Source: Patiria pectinifera (taxonomy: Eukaryota > Echinodermata > Asteroidea > Valvatida > Asterinidae). Taken from it: a stretch of 64,000 nucleotides of DNA. The stretch spans positions 33,482,392 through 33,546,391 of the forward strand of contig CM057142.1 of the NCBI GenBank assembly GCA_029964075.1, written 5' to 3'. The translations under genes were made by a program, and so were the position numbers. This document shows, one piece after another, positions 1 through 12,100 of the stretch (positions are counted from its first letter, which is position 1; the number at the start of each line of letters is the position of its first letter). Under the pieces are notes generated by a model that did not search any database, was not told the origin of the DNA, and was given only the letters and a program-made list of their open reading frames with translations.

Positions 1-50
1 ATTCGGGCGTTTAAACATTTTGGAAAATCTGTCGACAATTTTTTTCCCCA

Positions 51-564
51 TTTAAAGGGAATATACAACATTTGCAAACATCGAAAAATAAAACTACCAA
101 ATTGTTACGAAATACATCACTAGGATGTCGGTAAATGACAGTCTAAAGCATCCTGTAAAATTATGGCACTTGGTGTGAAGTCATTTTCAAGAAAATGGTA
201 TTTTTGTATAAAAAGTCAGCCGACCACCGTTAACTATTTTTCAACTACTGCTCCAAATTCACCATTTCTTTTCAGTCCAAATTTTGTTGGTTATTGGTTA
301 CATGTTCATGAACGGGTGCAGGCCAGCTAGACTGGTTCCCTTACCTTACAATTTTCCAGCATCTATAAATTGATCCATTTTATCTTTAGTGGAGTCAGGG
401 AACCAGACTACTCCACCATTTGTGTTTTTCTTGGTTTTTCCAGCATTTTTGAATGCAAAACTTCAAACATGTCAGTGTAACAATATTTGATCAATTATAG
501 TAATCCCTCAAATAGTTCATTTCTGAAAATTAGAGCAAAAGCCAATGATGTACATTCCCTTTAA
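51..564 (+). repeat. MITE family A (TTAAAGGGAAT ends), full copy
   Basis: A ~515 bp non-coding repeat with inverted ends: it starts TTTAAAGGGAATATACAAC and ends near TGTACATTCCCTTTAA. Related copies occur at 40737-41260, 46473-47005, 54357-54878, 55302-58385 (interrupted) and, more decayed, at 10800-11126 and 12415-12690. The TTAA at both ends suggests a TTAA-targeting, piggyBac-like mobiliser. That is an inference, because no transposase is present. Confidence 0.75.
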
Positions 565-808
565 GCGTTTAAATGTCACATCCTTAATCAACAGCATTGT
601 ATTCATGACGAGGGTCTTTGTTTACTCTTGTCATTGATAATCGGTTCAATATATTTTTTTGTGGATACAAATCTTAAATTGGTTTTGTTTTGAAAACAGG
701 TTTCATACACACTATGTAGGGTTGAAGTTTTTCACTCAACTGTTCAAGTTGTCTTCCACTCCTGGAAAGTCTAACAATTATTCCCTTTTGTATAATTTTT
801 ATTTTCAG

Positions 809-869
809 AGTTCCAGGGATTACAATAGCCACAGATATAATATGTGGATTCCCAACCGAAACTGAAGAG
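809..869 (+). CDS. cdkal1: CDKAL1 exon a (radical-SAM C-terminal part)
   Basis: The exon encodes [20 protein letters not shown]. The acceptor is TTTTCAG and the donor is GTAAGA. It begins with the third base of a codon split by the upstream intron, so at least one more coding exon lies before the window. Confidence 0.88.
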
Positions 870-3800
870 GTAAGAAGTTTCACCGATTTCTGAGACGTTC
901 TGTAAGAATTTCTAAGAAGATTTCTAAGAAGTTTCGAAGAAGTTTCTGAATTTCAGAAAAATATGATGAATTTTTGACTAGGCCTGACATCCCAGATTCT
1001 GCCCGTAAATGTCAGAGAGAAGGTTGGGGGAGGGTGTGATGTAAGTCTAATACATGATCAAAACAAGATGGAGTAATCGGGCCTTTCATTAAGTTTGTGG
1101 GCAGAGAATTATTATGCTGCTTGTCGTCTGTGTCGACGCATTCTGGATTTCATGAGAGAATAAATTCATGAATATTTCACTTCCGATAATGATAGCCAAT
1201 GTGTTTTTCAAGCCCAACATTGCCGTTTGCTCCTTGAAAGTTATCAACATTTTCAAACTTTGTATAAGTTTGATGGTATTGATGTACCCTAATGTGGCGC
1301 GACCCCTAACGTGGCGCACTTTGATTTTTCGCCTCTAGTGCCTTGTTAGAGCAAGTTTTACCTTAATTTCACAGTAACTGAAATTTCATCAAACCCTAAA
1401 CATTCCCATTCATAAGCCTTGAGTAAACCTACCTGTTACAAAGTTAAGACAGAAACTTTACTTTGATGCGATGTTCCGATTGTATGTTGAAGTGGGCACT
1501 GCGCAGTGAACCCTTTTAAGATGTGCCCAAATATAAGAGAATAATTTTCTGACAAACACGTACATGGATATGTGAGTAAAGACAATAATGGTTTATCAAA
1601 GAATTTGCCAACTTTAAAAAGAAATTCTCAAATGTTCACTTGGGAATTTCTGAGATTTGTTCAAGTGTGCCACATTAGGGAACACTCAACAGATTTTGTG
1701 TCCAATTTCGGGACGCCACCGTTTTTGAAATTCGGACTAACAATTCATGACACTAAAATTGTTCCCAAGGGTTCAACATCAAGCAATTTTAAGTAATACT
1801 ACCAGTATTTAACTGAATGAATTTGAAGCTCGTCAATGTCAACAAAGAGGTTTTGTAACACTGCATGAGGAAAGTCGAACAGCATTATCAAAGGTTATTA
1901 GCACCAGTGCCTTGGGGGTCAGGGTTAACTTATATAAATAACCAATTTTAATAATAAATTGAACACGCTTTCCTTTGCATCATTAGGACTTTGAGGAGAC
2001 CATGAGTCTAGTAGAGCACTACAAGTTCCCATCTCTCTTCATCAACCAGTTCTTCCCTCGGCCTGGCACACCGGCCGCCAAAATGCCCCAAGTACCTGCC
2101 CAGGCGGTGAGTCCATATCGGTTTGATCATGTCTGTGAATATAATGACACCAAATAATGTAGGATTTATTATTTACTACTAACACAGTATCCGCTCCGTT
2201 CACAAGTATCCCCTCACCGGCAAAGAAAGTACAGTTGGGGGTGACCGAATGACGCCATCTTGCCTGACTGCAATATTTTGCTGCGAAGCGCGGCCACTAG
2301 CACTGCGTACGCGTGTACATAGTACAAATCCCCTGGTGTACGTGCGTCGCACACAAGGAACGGTGCTCACGCGTCAACCAGCGAAATGTATGTGTCCCAC
2401 CCATGGGACGTCTTTGCTAGGTAAAAGGGCGCCCTCTTTTGTTGGCGCATGGAGCCCATAGGGCTCTCAAGTTCACATAAATGAACAGTTCAACTGGTGA
2501 GGATAGGGACTTCTATGTACCTGTGATATGAACTAGTATAGGTCTCTCTCAAATGACGTCACTTCCTAAAGATTGCCACTTGCATCAGCATTTTGAGCGT
2601 CAAATTTTCTTAACGCGGATCGACTGCGCCGCATTTCTAAGAAATTTCGAGCAATACGCACGCGTGTTTAGAACATTTTGCACACTGCGCGCACAGTCAC
2701 CTGATGGTGTTGACCACGCAGTTGTGATTTTGCTACAAAGATGGCGTCCTATAGAGAGATTTATACATTGTGTATGCAGACTGGGGGCCTGCAGCTGATT
2801 TCACGGAACTGTATGCAATGGGATAAGTCCACTTACGCCACAATTTATTGCGCAATTTGCGCAACATTTCAGTTATGACAATTTCACAAAAGTTTCATAG
2901 TGCGTAAATCCGCGACTTGCGCAACAAATTATGGCGTAACTTGCACAATCATGTTAGGTGGCGTAAGTTGTGGCGTAGGGACTAAAAATGACCTACTTTA
3001 CCAGCAAATCATGATCGTCGTGGAGCCTGTTATTGCTCAACGTATCGAGTGCAAGTTACGCCATAATTTGCTACAAGACACTCGCAGCCTTGTGTTTAGA
3101 AAAGCTAATTTACTTGTGACAGAGCTTTTAGAGTTGCTTCACAATTCCTTCACAATTCCGTATTTTAAAAAGTATTTTTCAAAATGGAGGGCTGAGGTGT
3201 TTCAATGACTGTTTTGTGAAAAAAAATCAAAATCATATACAAACAGCGGTTGTAAATGCTGTGATTATCTTGGTCAAAGGTGTCTGGATTATTTGAAATG
3301 TTTCGCAGCTATGCCAAGTGTGAAATCGATCGTAAGTTTATTGCTCAATAAAGTTGTTGCGTAAGTCCTACGCATGGCGTATGCTACGCACTGTTTCATG
3401 AAATTGGCTGCTGATCTCATATTATCATGCATGTATATTAAAGGCATATAGGATCATTTGCATTTATACCAAAAGTAACCCAGCGAAATATTATCAAAAA
3501 GCATACTTGGATTGGAGATCGTACTGGTACTAAACACCCCGTGAAATTATTCCATCTGGCTTGTTGTCATTTTAAGAAATCAAGAAATGTAGCTGATTTC
3601 CAATGATCAGTCAATTTACTGACAGTTGTAATGTTCTGATACACACGGAACAACTAAAAGGTTGCTGTTGAACGCAACTAATGTTGAATTTTTTTTCCTT
3701 TTCTCAGAAAAAGGCAAGAACGAAAAAGATCTCTACTTTGTTTCAAAGCTACCGACCGTACGACCACAAACTGGGGCAGAGGCAGCAGGTCTTAGTAACG

Positions 3801-6800
3801 GAGGTGTCCCATGACAAGCAATACTACGTAGCACACAATAAATACTACGATCAGGTAGGTTCAGTCCTAATCTGGGTTTCCCATAGTCATGGAAAAAAAT
3901 CTTGGAAAATCCTGGAATTTAACGCTATGTCATTAAAAGTCATGGAAAAGTCATTGAATTTGTAATTCATGAGGTGTCATGGAAATTTGCTGTTCCAGGA
4001 AAAAAAAGTCATGGAATTGTTGCATAGCTGCCAACTATTACGATTTTTTCGTAACTATTACGAAATGTTTGTTAAATTACGAAAATACGATTTGCCACTA
4101 AAACATTACGAATTTCCCATTTTCTCCCTAACAAAAAACAAATACTTTGTAAAGTATCGTTTTTGACCGAAAACTTCTGGCGAAATGTTGCGATAATGGA
4201 TGGACTGGTGACAAGTCTAATAAGCAATGCAGTCAAGCACCTGATAGACATCAATGCAGTGTGCGCAGTGGAGTACATGCGCACATGTTATTATTGTTAT
4301 TATTTATTTGACTTCAACAAAAAAATACAGACAGTAAAAAAAAATGAATTTAAAAAAAAATTATTAATATTTTTTTTTTTTCTTCTTTAAAAGAAAAATA
4401 AAAAAATATCTTTTGGCCTACAATACATTATTATTCACAACAAGAATGGTATGCACATGTAAACCATGTACCTGTACTCGATGTCGGTAAAGCTGGTACA
4501 TACACTTTTGATAATAGGAGCAGTTGAAAATGACCGCGCGGGTTGATTACTTATTGGGATTTTGAAAAGTTGGCAGCTATGTTGTTGTGACCCAAACAAG
4601 ATGAGGTGTAATATTTTGACTAGCTAGGCAGTCTTCCAGTTTGCATTCCGGTTTACTATACTTCCTCTTTATGCATGTGTGCTCCCTACTTCCTGCATAT
4701 TCAGTGCACCATTGTGATGCCTTTGTGGTGCTCAGCGGTCTTGTGTCAAACTGGAAGGCTGAAAGGGAGTGGTGTCCCTTGCTTCAGTGTAAGAACTGGC
4801 CAGTGTATTTTAAATAGGCTTTTAAGATGCCAAAACAGTTTAGGAGTTGGTCGTGCAAAGCCCTAATTTTGTCCTGGAAATGTCATTGGAATAGTAATGG
4901 AATTTCATTTTAAGGTTTCTTTGAGAATGCTATGTTTTGTCGTGTCCATATTCTGTGTCCTTGGGCAAACCATGATACCCTACTTGTCTCTCTCCACCCA
5001 AGATTACAAAATCCTCCAACATTTTTCAACTCCGCCTAAATTTTTGAAAATTGTCAGACAGTCCTGCCTCAAAATGCATTCATCCTCAATCCTCCAAAAT
5101 CCTCCTCATCCCAAAACTTTGCACTTGTGTTTAAATGAAGGATAACCAACGCCAAATCCTTCAAAATCATCAGACAGTCCTGCCTCAAAATGCATTCATC
5201 CTCAATCCTCCAAAATCCTCTTGTGCTTCATTCACCATTCATCCTCAATCCTCCAAAATCCTCATGTGCTTCAATCACCATTCATCCTCAATCCTCCAGA
5301 ATCCTCAATTGATTCAATCACCATTCATCCTCAATCCTCTAGAATCCTCCAAAACCGCCAGGAGGAATTTGGAGGAGTGAGGTGGGTTAGGGTTAATCCC
5401 ACTTGTCTCTCTGCACCCAAGATTATAAATTAGTACTGGAATTGGTCATGGAAAGCCCTAATTTTATCCTGGAAAAGTCCTGGAATTTCATTTTAAGTTT
5501 TTTTTGGGGGGGAACCCTATGTTTTGTTGTGTACATGTTTTGTTGTGTCCTTGGGCAAGCCATGATACCCCAGTTATCTCTCTCCACCCCAGGTTAGATA
5601 TGAGTACTGGTATTAGCTGCAAAGTAACCTTTGGAACATTGACATCCCATGCAAGGGAAGCTGACGATAAACATTGGCCTTATAAAGCTTGACAGGATGG
5701 TAAAAAACAAACAAACAAACGCAACATTATACTTCCACTGTTGATTTACATGTTTATGGCTAGGAAATTTTGTTGGAAGGAAAATGATACCAAGAACTCC
5801 CGATTTGGTCCAGTAGTCTTGACTCCAGCGCCATTTTTGTGTGCCACAGTCAGGGGCTCTAATTAGGATTAACGCACACAGTGAACAAAAGGATTATCTT
5901 AACCCCTGACTTTGGTTCACAAAAATGGCGCTGGAGGCAAAACTACTGAACCGAATCAGGAGTTCTTGGTATCATTTTCCTTCTAACAACATGTCCTAGC
6001 CATACACATCAATAGTTAAGGTCCCTGGATATCGGAAGTATGCGGTTGCGTTTTGTTTTTACCACCCTGTATTGCTCTTATTGGTCTAAAATTGATGTTA
6101 CTTTTTGTTGTCTGAATTTGTGACCTAATGGCAGTATTCCTTCTTGGGTATTCACAAAGTGTAACGCCTTCCACTGCAAACGTTTCTTGAAGTCAGTTTT
6201 ACAAAATGGCCTAAAGTTGACTTTTTGTCCAAACTGTCTCTTTTGGTTAGGCCAAAAAAAATAATAAGTCGGTCTCTGGTCAGCGCGCGCGTCGATTTTA
6301 ATCATGCGCGTCAATCTTTTTTTTTTTCAAAATGTTCCGCGGTAGCTCCAACAGCGCCCTCTATTTCCGCACCTCCTCAATTTTTTTTGCCAAAGAGCAC
6401 CAAGGAATGGGAAATTGCACCAAGGCAAATGATCGAAAGCACCAAGGCAAATTATGGAGGACACCAATGTACATGAGGACACCAAAAAAGCAAAATAGTA
6501 CCCACCTTGTCCAAGCATGAAGAAAAAAAAAAAAAGCAAAAAAAAAAAAAAAAGCCCGCATGGCTGCGTCAATTCCGGAACTTTGGTCTGACCAGAGACC
6601 GAATATTTTTTTTTTGGCCTAATTACAAGATTTTTCATCTACATGCCAAATGTCAAATCATGCCATTTGTCACTGTCCAGGTGCTGGTCCCCAAGAAGGA
6701 AGAGTACATGGGCAAAATGATGGAAGTCATCATCGTCGAGACTGGCAAACACTTCTTGAAGGGCCAACTGGTGGGGGATGAAGCAGACGTGATCACGCCG

Positions 6801-9166
6801 TCCATAGCGCAACCTCTTGCCCACGGACAGATATCGGGCATACCGCATGTAAGCGACCAATCACGACTCGGTTTTCTGTGAACTCCAGAGGAACTATAAC
6901 CGGTGCCCTCTTTGCAGGAACAGTAGATCAGGTTTCCCAGCCACTTAGGAACTCAGGGAAAACTTTGAAAATGATTTTCCATTTTACCGGTCAGGGAAAT
7001 CTCAGGGAATTTGGGAAAAACACCCCGAAACAGGGAAAACTCAGGAAATTTGACAGTGACCTAGAAGGGAAAGGTTCTGCCAGTTTGGCGTACGCGCGTA
7101 TCGTGTGCCATGTGTCCAAAGTTGTGTCCCATTGACTGGCTGGCTATGGTTGCTTTTTAGTACTTATGCAGTGTGAAAAATTGTCAGTATCTCAGTTGCT
7201 TTGCTGTAACCACCTCTTGACTTCCCAGCAACCTGGTTAACGTGAAGATATTTCTCACAGAATTTTTTAAAAATTTTCAGGGGAATATGAGGGATAACTC
7301 AGGGAATTTGTTTTCATAAAGTGCTGGGAACCCTGTAGATGGCACTGTGTGACCACTCATGACAGCTCCAGTGTTAGAGACATGCCATATCCACACAGTT
7401 TGATTCTACAATGCTACTGAGGACCTGTACTGTCCCTTTCTTTTGTTCCTATTTTTGGGACTTCAGGAAATGTCAGAATATAATGAAATATTCTACTTGA
7501 TATAGCCTTGGTCAAGGCTCTCGTCGTTTTTCGTCCGTACGCGGTAATCAATCGGCAGCATATCCTCGCGCGCTATGCAGTGCATGTAAAAATACAGCGC
7601 GAACAGCGACCTTATGCGGCCACTATTTTATGCAAAACAGTTGGACCCAATCGAGAGCCTTGGTTCAATCGTCCATGTGAGGTTTTGGGGGTGGTGCTCA
7701 TTATGCTAATAGCCTAAGCTGACCTGAAATGTTGTTTTCTTATTGGCCGATCGTTGCATGAGAACTTGCATAGCAGTGAAACGTGGCACCGTACATAATG
7801 CATACACACTTGTTGTGTGTCTCTGCACATGGCACCAATGCACAAAAAGTGTGGTTTCTGTCACGTCCGCAAAATGGCTGCAAATAATTTGATGACATCA
7901 GGATTTACCAAGGTGTGATTGGACACTCTACATATTAGCCCCGCCTACACTTATCTGTATTCGTATATAATGTCGTGCGCTAGAAATCCAGCGCAAAATA
8001 AAGAAAAACATAAGCTTTCGCTGACGACTGAACCAAGGCGTTCGATCTGGTCCAAATGATTTGCATGAAATAGTGGCTGCATGAGGTCGCTGTTCGCGCT
8101 ATATTTTTACATGCACTGCATAGCGCGCGAGGATATGCCGCCGATTGATTACCGCGAACGGGAAAAGTAAGGACGAGAGCATGACCAAGGCTATACTTCA
8201 TAGTAAGTACATGTAAAAAATAGGATCATGCATCTTGTGGAATTGTTGCGCTTAGTATATTGCCATTTCCGAGAAAAGAGTACATGTATTTACCATAATT
8301 TCCTTGCGGTGGATAGCACCAAACCATTGCACTTTCAACATAAAACCTATGCTTTGTTTCAAGAAATATTAAGATGCATTTTTACAGTTTTCTCAAAAAG
8401 TGTGATATCTACTGAGCTGAAATTTTGACAGGTGAATTTTTAATAACCTGCTTCAGATTTATTGTGTTGTTCCTTGAATCGGCAAAAACACCTTTTTTGG
8501 CAAATGGTGTCCAGTACCTTTTAAATGATTATATGGCTTTATAAAGTTTACAATAAGGCCAAAAAAAAAGTCACCGGTTTCTGGTATGGAGCTTGCCCAA
8601 AAAGTGGTGCGGCGACGCGGCTTTTTTCTTTTTTTTTTCCTGATTTTTTTGCTTCAAATGTCGGCTGATGACTGCAAATGGTGCCCGACTAAACTTAGTG
8701 CACATATATGGGAGTCCAGAGAGGCCACATAAAGTTTATTCTCGACCACAACCTAATCTAAAAACACGTTAAAATTGTGCAGCAGCAGGATTCCAGTCAA
8801 ACCAGTGAGTTTGGCGGTTTTGAGACATCATCTTTCATTGAAAAAAAACTTTTTCATTTTGCCGACGCGCATGGCTACGGCGACGCGCGCGCATACCAGA
8901 AACCGGAGACTTTTTTTTTTGGGCCTAAGCTACAGTTTTGTCACGTTTTTAAAAGCTCACACGCAACTGCGACAATTTAGTGGAAGGAGCTAAGATCTGA
9001 TGTGAACTCCGTCTTGTTTTCTTCTTTATTTCTTCAGATTCTTCAGACTCCGGAGCCTCCTGAATCCTGGTCATGGCTGACCATCACCATGGCGATAGTG
9101 GTCGGCACTTTCTTGCTAGATCTTGCAAGAATACTTGTGTACCACTTACTGTATACCAGAACCTGA
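809..9166 (+). CDS. cdkal1: CDKAL1 (threonylcarbamoyladenosine tRNA methylthiotransferase), 3' part of the gene
   Basis: Five exons (809-869, 1987-2106, 3708-3854, 6681-6848, 9038-9166) join in frame and read as the C-terminal ~208 residues of CDKAL1. The enzyme is a radical-SAM methylthiotransferase that converts t6A37 to ms2t6A37 in lysine tRNA at the ER. Seen: the end of the radical-SAM region ([32 protein letters not shown]), the TRAM RNA-binding domain across exons 3-4 ([27 protein letters not shown]), and a hydrophobic C-terminal anchor ([20 protein letters not shown]) before TGA. All four introns seen are phase 0, and the first exon begins with the last base of a split codon. The 5' half, including the Fe-S cysteines, lies left of the window. 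The reading frame is intact. Identification rests on family recognition, and I am very sure of it. Confidence 0.93.
870..1986. other. CDKAL1 intron, no further gene
   Basis: Non-coding. Short open frames on both strands show no family signal and lack splice support. The intron ends with a normal acceptor at 1986. Confidence 0.6.
1987..2106 (+). CDS. cdkal1: CDKAL1 exon b
   Basis: Forty codons, phase 0 at both ends, donor GTGAGT. It contains the family signature [16 protein letters not shown], the link between the radical-SAM barrel and the TRAM domain. Confidence 0.9.
2107..3707. other. CDKAL1 intron with degenerate GCGTAA/GCGCAA-rich repeat
   Basis: Between about 2820 and 3400 the words GCGTAA, GCGCAA and TTGCGCAA recur on both strands at irregular spacing. 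This looks like a decayed fold-back repeat. The open frames at 2249-3208 are not supported as genes. Confidence 0.4.
3708..3854 (+). CDS. cdkal1: CDKAL1 exon c (TRAM domain, first half)
   Basis: Forty-nine codons, phase 0 at both ends, acceptor TTCTCAG, donor GTAGGT. It covers the basic linker (KKARTKKI) and the start of the TRAM beta-barrel ([10 protein letters not shown]). Confidence 0.9.
5060..5360. repeat. Short tandem/dispersed repeat, CCTCAATCCTCCAAAATCC motif
   Basis: The motif ATCCTCAATCCTCCAAAATC recurs at least five times at variable spacing (about 45-110 bp). Related CCTCAATCCTGCAAAATCC copies sit in introns of the second gene at 39410-39770 and 43010-43500, so this is a dispersed family with an internal repeat. 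The rest of intron 3855-6680 holds a decayed repeat (4021-4580) and two MITEs listed separately. Confidence 0.7.
5692..6070. mobile_element. MITE family B, long-armed palindrome
   Basis: The ends are ACAGGATGGTAAAAAACAAA and TTGTTTTTACCACCCTGT. The two halves are inverted repeats of about 130-150 bp around a ~90 bp centre; for example CCAAGAACTCCCGAT pairs with ATCAGGAGTTCTTGG. A diverged second member lies at 58456-58815. There is no coding content. Confidence 0.75.
6248..6621. mobile_element. MITE family C, copy 1
   Basis: Inverted ends carry TAGGCCAAAAAAA and GTCGGTCTCTGGTCAG on the left, matched on the right by CTGACCAGAGACCGA and TTTTTTTGGCCTA. Two more copies lie at 8554-8937 and 59603-59974. 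It ends ~60 bp before a CDKAL1 exon. Confidence 0.8.
6681..6848 (+). CDS. cdkal1: CDKAL1 exon d (TRAM domain, second half)
   Basis: Fifty-six codons, phase 0 at both ends, acceptor TGTCCAG, donor GTAAGC. It carries [20 protein letters not shown] and [10 protein letters not shown], the closing strands of TRAM. Confidence 0.9.
7501..8195. mobile_element. MITE family E, ~190 bp terminal inverted repeats
   Basis: The left end TATAGCCTTGGTCAAGGCTC and the right end GCATGACCAAGGCTATA are inverted copies. The arms continue for about 190 bp each, with ~310 bp unique sequence between. The tight ends and lack of an open frame fit a non-autonomous DNA transposon. Confidence 0.8.
8554..8937. mobile_element. 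MITE family C, copy 2
   Basis: The ends are TAAGGCCAAAAAAAAAG and CTTTTTTTTTTGGGCCTAA. The inner arm reads CACCGGTTTCTGGTATG instead of the CGGTCTCTGGTCAG of copy 1. The opposite arm (CATACCAGAAACCGG) carries the matching change, so the arms have stayed paired. Confidence 0.75.
9038..9166 (+). CDS. cdkal1: CDKAL1 terminal exon (membrane anchor and stop)
   Basis: Forty-two codons plus TGA at 9164-9166. It encodes a ~20 residue hydrophobic segment ([20 protein letters not shown]), matching the single C-terminal transmembrane anchor known in this family. A second possible acceptor nine bases downstream (CTTCAG) would shorten the protein by three residues without changing the frame. Confidence 0.85.
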   Translation: MLQTPEPPESWSWLTITMAIVVGTFLLDLARILVYHLLYTRT

Positions 9167-12100
9167 TGCTTAAGACGTGCAACAGAGAACTGTACAGTTG
9201 GATTTGTATAAATGTCAGAGATTTTATGAGGAAAAATTTGAAAGCATCTTTACTTTTATTTTAAAGACGCTTAACCCTAACCCCCACAGTTTTTTCTCTA
9301 GGCACCCTGCCAAATGAAACAAAACGCAACTTGGCTGAAATGAGAACCTTGTAGATGCAACAAATTGTAACAGTGGATTCTGTTGCATTGTGCAGTGAAC
9401 CCAGTGCATACCAGCCTTGGCACCAAGCAGTTACCCTGCTAAATGCAACCAAATGCAACAGTGGATTCTGTTGTATCAGCCTTGGACATATGAGCAGTTA
9501 CCCTGCTACATGCAACAAGATGCAACAAAGCACAGGGACTTGAGTTGCCTGCTAAATACAACAGTGTGCAACAACTGTTTACCTTTGTTGCTTTCTGTTG
9601 CATTTGGTGGGGTTGGGGTTAATGCTTTTATCATTTCACTACTATGGACCATGTACCATGTACTAGTTCATACTTGGAAATACGTTAATGAAGGGGAATT
9701 GTGTATTAAGGTAGCGTCCATCATTTGTAATTTGTGCATTATGTTCGTTTGAAGCAACAAAAGTGCTCAACATCTAAGGAAGGGTGCTGAACAACTAAAC
9801 CTGATGAAATTTCAGCTCAGTGAATGCCGCATATTTCAAGAAAAAAATATTCTATGATCTCGATTTCAAATCAAACGTTGCCAAGTCATGTTTGGAATTG
9901 GGCCTGAATTCAGCGTCCGAGACATGTTCTCACTGAGCCAATTGCAGCTACGCGATGATGCGCACTGAACCGACGAATTATAGCAACCGCGCATGTGTGT
10001 GTGTCGTGTTAACTACGAACTACTAACGGTAATTTCCTAAGATGTGTCTTTAGATGCATTTTTGGAAAGGCCTTCTTGCGTTGATTTCTTCAAAATGACG
10101 GCTTGCCAGAAAGAATAATTTCACAGGGAGTTTATTGCCATTACTATCTTTAAACCAAGTAAGCTTTTCAACAATAATTACGTCAGTTACTTTTTGGATA
10201 GCTGCAAATGATGGACTGTACCTTTAAAGACTATCTGAACTTCAATAAATAATTTTTTTTCTCTTCCTTAAGAATTTTCAAACGTGTATGTTTTAATTTG
10301 ATTTTAAAAAAATCCTTTCAAATTTGATTTAGGCTTCGGCAACCCTCTGAAGAGGGCTTTTATATTTCAGTTGCTTTTGGGCACAAATAAACACCACATA
10401 AAATCACCCTGTCTTAGATTTCTGTCACAAGTCATTGATGGCGGTACATGCTGACCTCAGTAAGCTTGATAGTCTAACCCCTTCATCTTTTATTTTCAGA
10501 ATTGCATACATGTACACTGTACTTTACTTTTAAAACCCGAACTTAATTGTGTCACATCATACTATTGTTTTTCTTGAGCTACTTAGCTGTGGCATAAATA
10601 TGGTTCACTTTGCCAGGAGATTGGGTGGGGGCGGGATTTGGGGGTACTATAATGGGGGAATTTGTGGGGTTTCAAACAATCAAGAGCTTTTATTGCCTTC
10701 TCTAGCCGAGAGTGGAGGGACAAGGGTGTGGGGTGGATCGACTAGCGTTGGAGAAAACTGGCTTTTATTCAGCGTTGGAGAAAACTGATTTTTTTTTTTT
10801 AAATGCTCCTACTTTTTCATATGAAGCTATTCCGCATTTTCTTTGCAATTGATGACATGTACACACCTGTGAAGGGGTACGAGCCTGCTAGGCTGATTCT
10901 CTGACCTTACAATTCCCCAAAGTCTATAAATTGCTCCGTTTCATCTTGGCGTCAGGGAACGAGACTACATGAACATGATTGGTTTTGTTTTGTTTTTCCA
11001 GCATCTACCAGCCCAAAACGTGAAACAAGTCAGTTTAACAATATTTTGCTATAACACACTAATCCTCCAAATCTATTTATTACTGAAAATTGCACCAGAA
11101 GCAAATGTAGTTGTACATGTTAAGCAGTAAGATCAAGCACCTTCGTAATATTGCACTTTGATAGACAGACCTAACGTCTGTGGTTTTGGGTTGTATTCAT
11201 ATTATACGTTTATCAAAGAGCAAAATTACCAAGGTGTTTGATCTTAATGCCTTATTTCCATGGTATAATAAAGAGCATATTGCGAAAGGTCTTCCTGATT
11301 CTAATATGATTCACCTCAATGACGGTGATAAGTTTGCCTTGTTACTTGCAGTTAGGGTTTGTACGAATGTCACCTGCGTCACCGACTCTCTTTTTCATAG
11401 TGATATTCTTTTCAAAACGCAACTGGAGTTTGTTTACAATTTCGGTTTAACCACTTCCGTCTCTGTGCAGATCAGTGGCGTAGCTAGTTTTTTTTTTTAG
11501 TGGAGTACAGGGTGGGGGGGGGGGGTCAGAATATCATGGGGGGGGGGGCACATATCGCAAACACCCTTTGACAGTTTTTCCAAGTTGGGCCTTATATCCT
11601 TGCTGTATCCATTGACATAAGAAATTGTAAACAGTAAGCCTTTGGCTAACAGAAAAAATACAACTTACAAAAAAACATTTTTGGTTGCCGGAAAGGAAAA
11701 GGGGCATTTATCAGTATTTTTTGGGGGGGGGGGGGGCACGGACAATTTGTCGGGGATACGTCCCCCAGCCCCAGCCCCCCGTACGTGGCTATATACGCCA
11801 CTGGTGCAGATCTGCACAAGCCAATTATTTCAGATGGATAAACTTCGCCTTTCTGCCTTTGATTTTGTGTTATTAAGGGTTCAGTTGCTTTGTTTTCTAT
11901 TAATGTCAAAATCGTGTAGGTTGGGAAATCTGCCCAGTACATTTCGTCACAGTTTGAAACACCAAGTTTTCATACTGATATCAGTCAAGAGGTTTTTTTT
12001 TTAAACATGACTGGATTTTCTTTACAATTGTCGTTTTTGTTTGTTTTGGAAAACCACTTCCGTCTCTGTGGAGATATGCACCATTTTGATGGATAAAAAC

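Noticed and set aside
2249-3208. Several 70-100 codon frames in the second CDKAL1 intron seen
   Set aside because: They lie in a degenerate GCGTAA/GCGCAA repeat and show no family signal.
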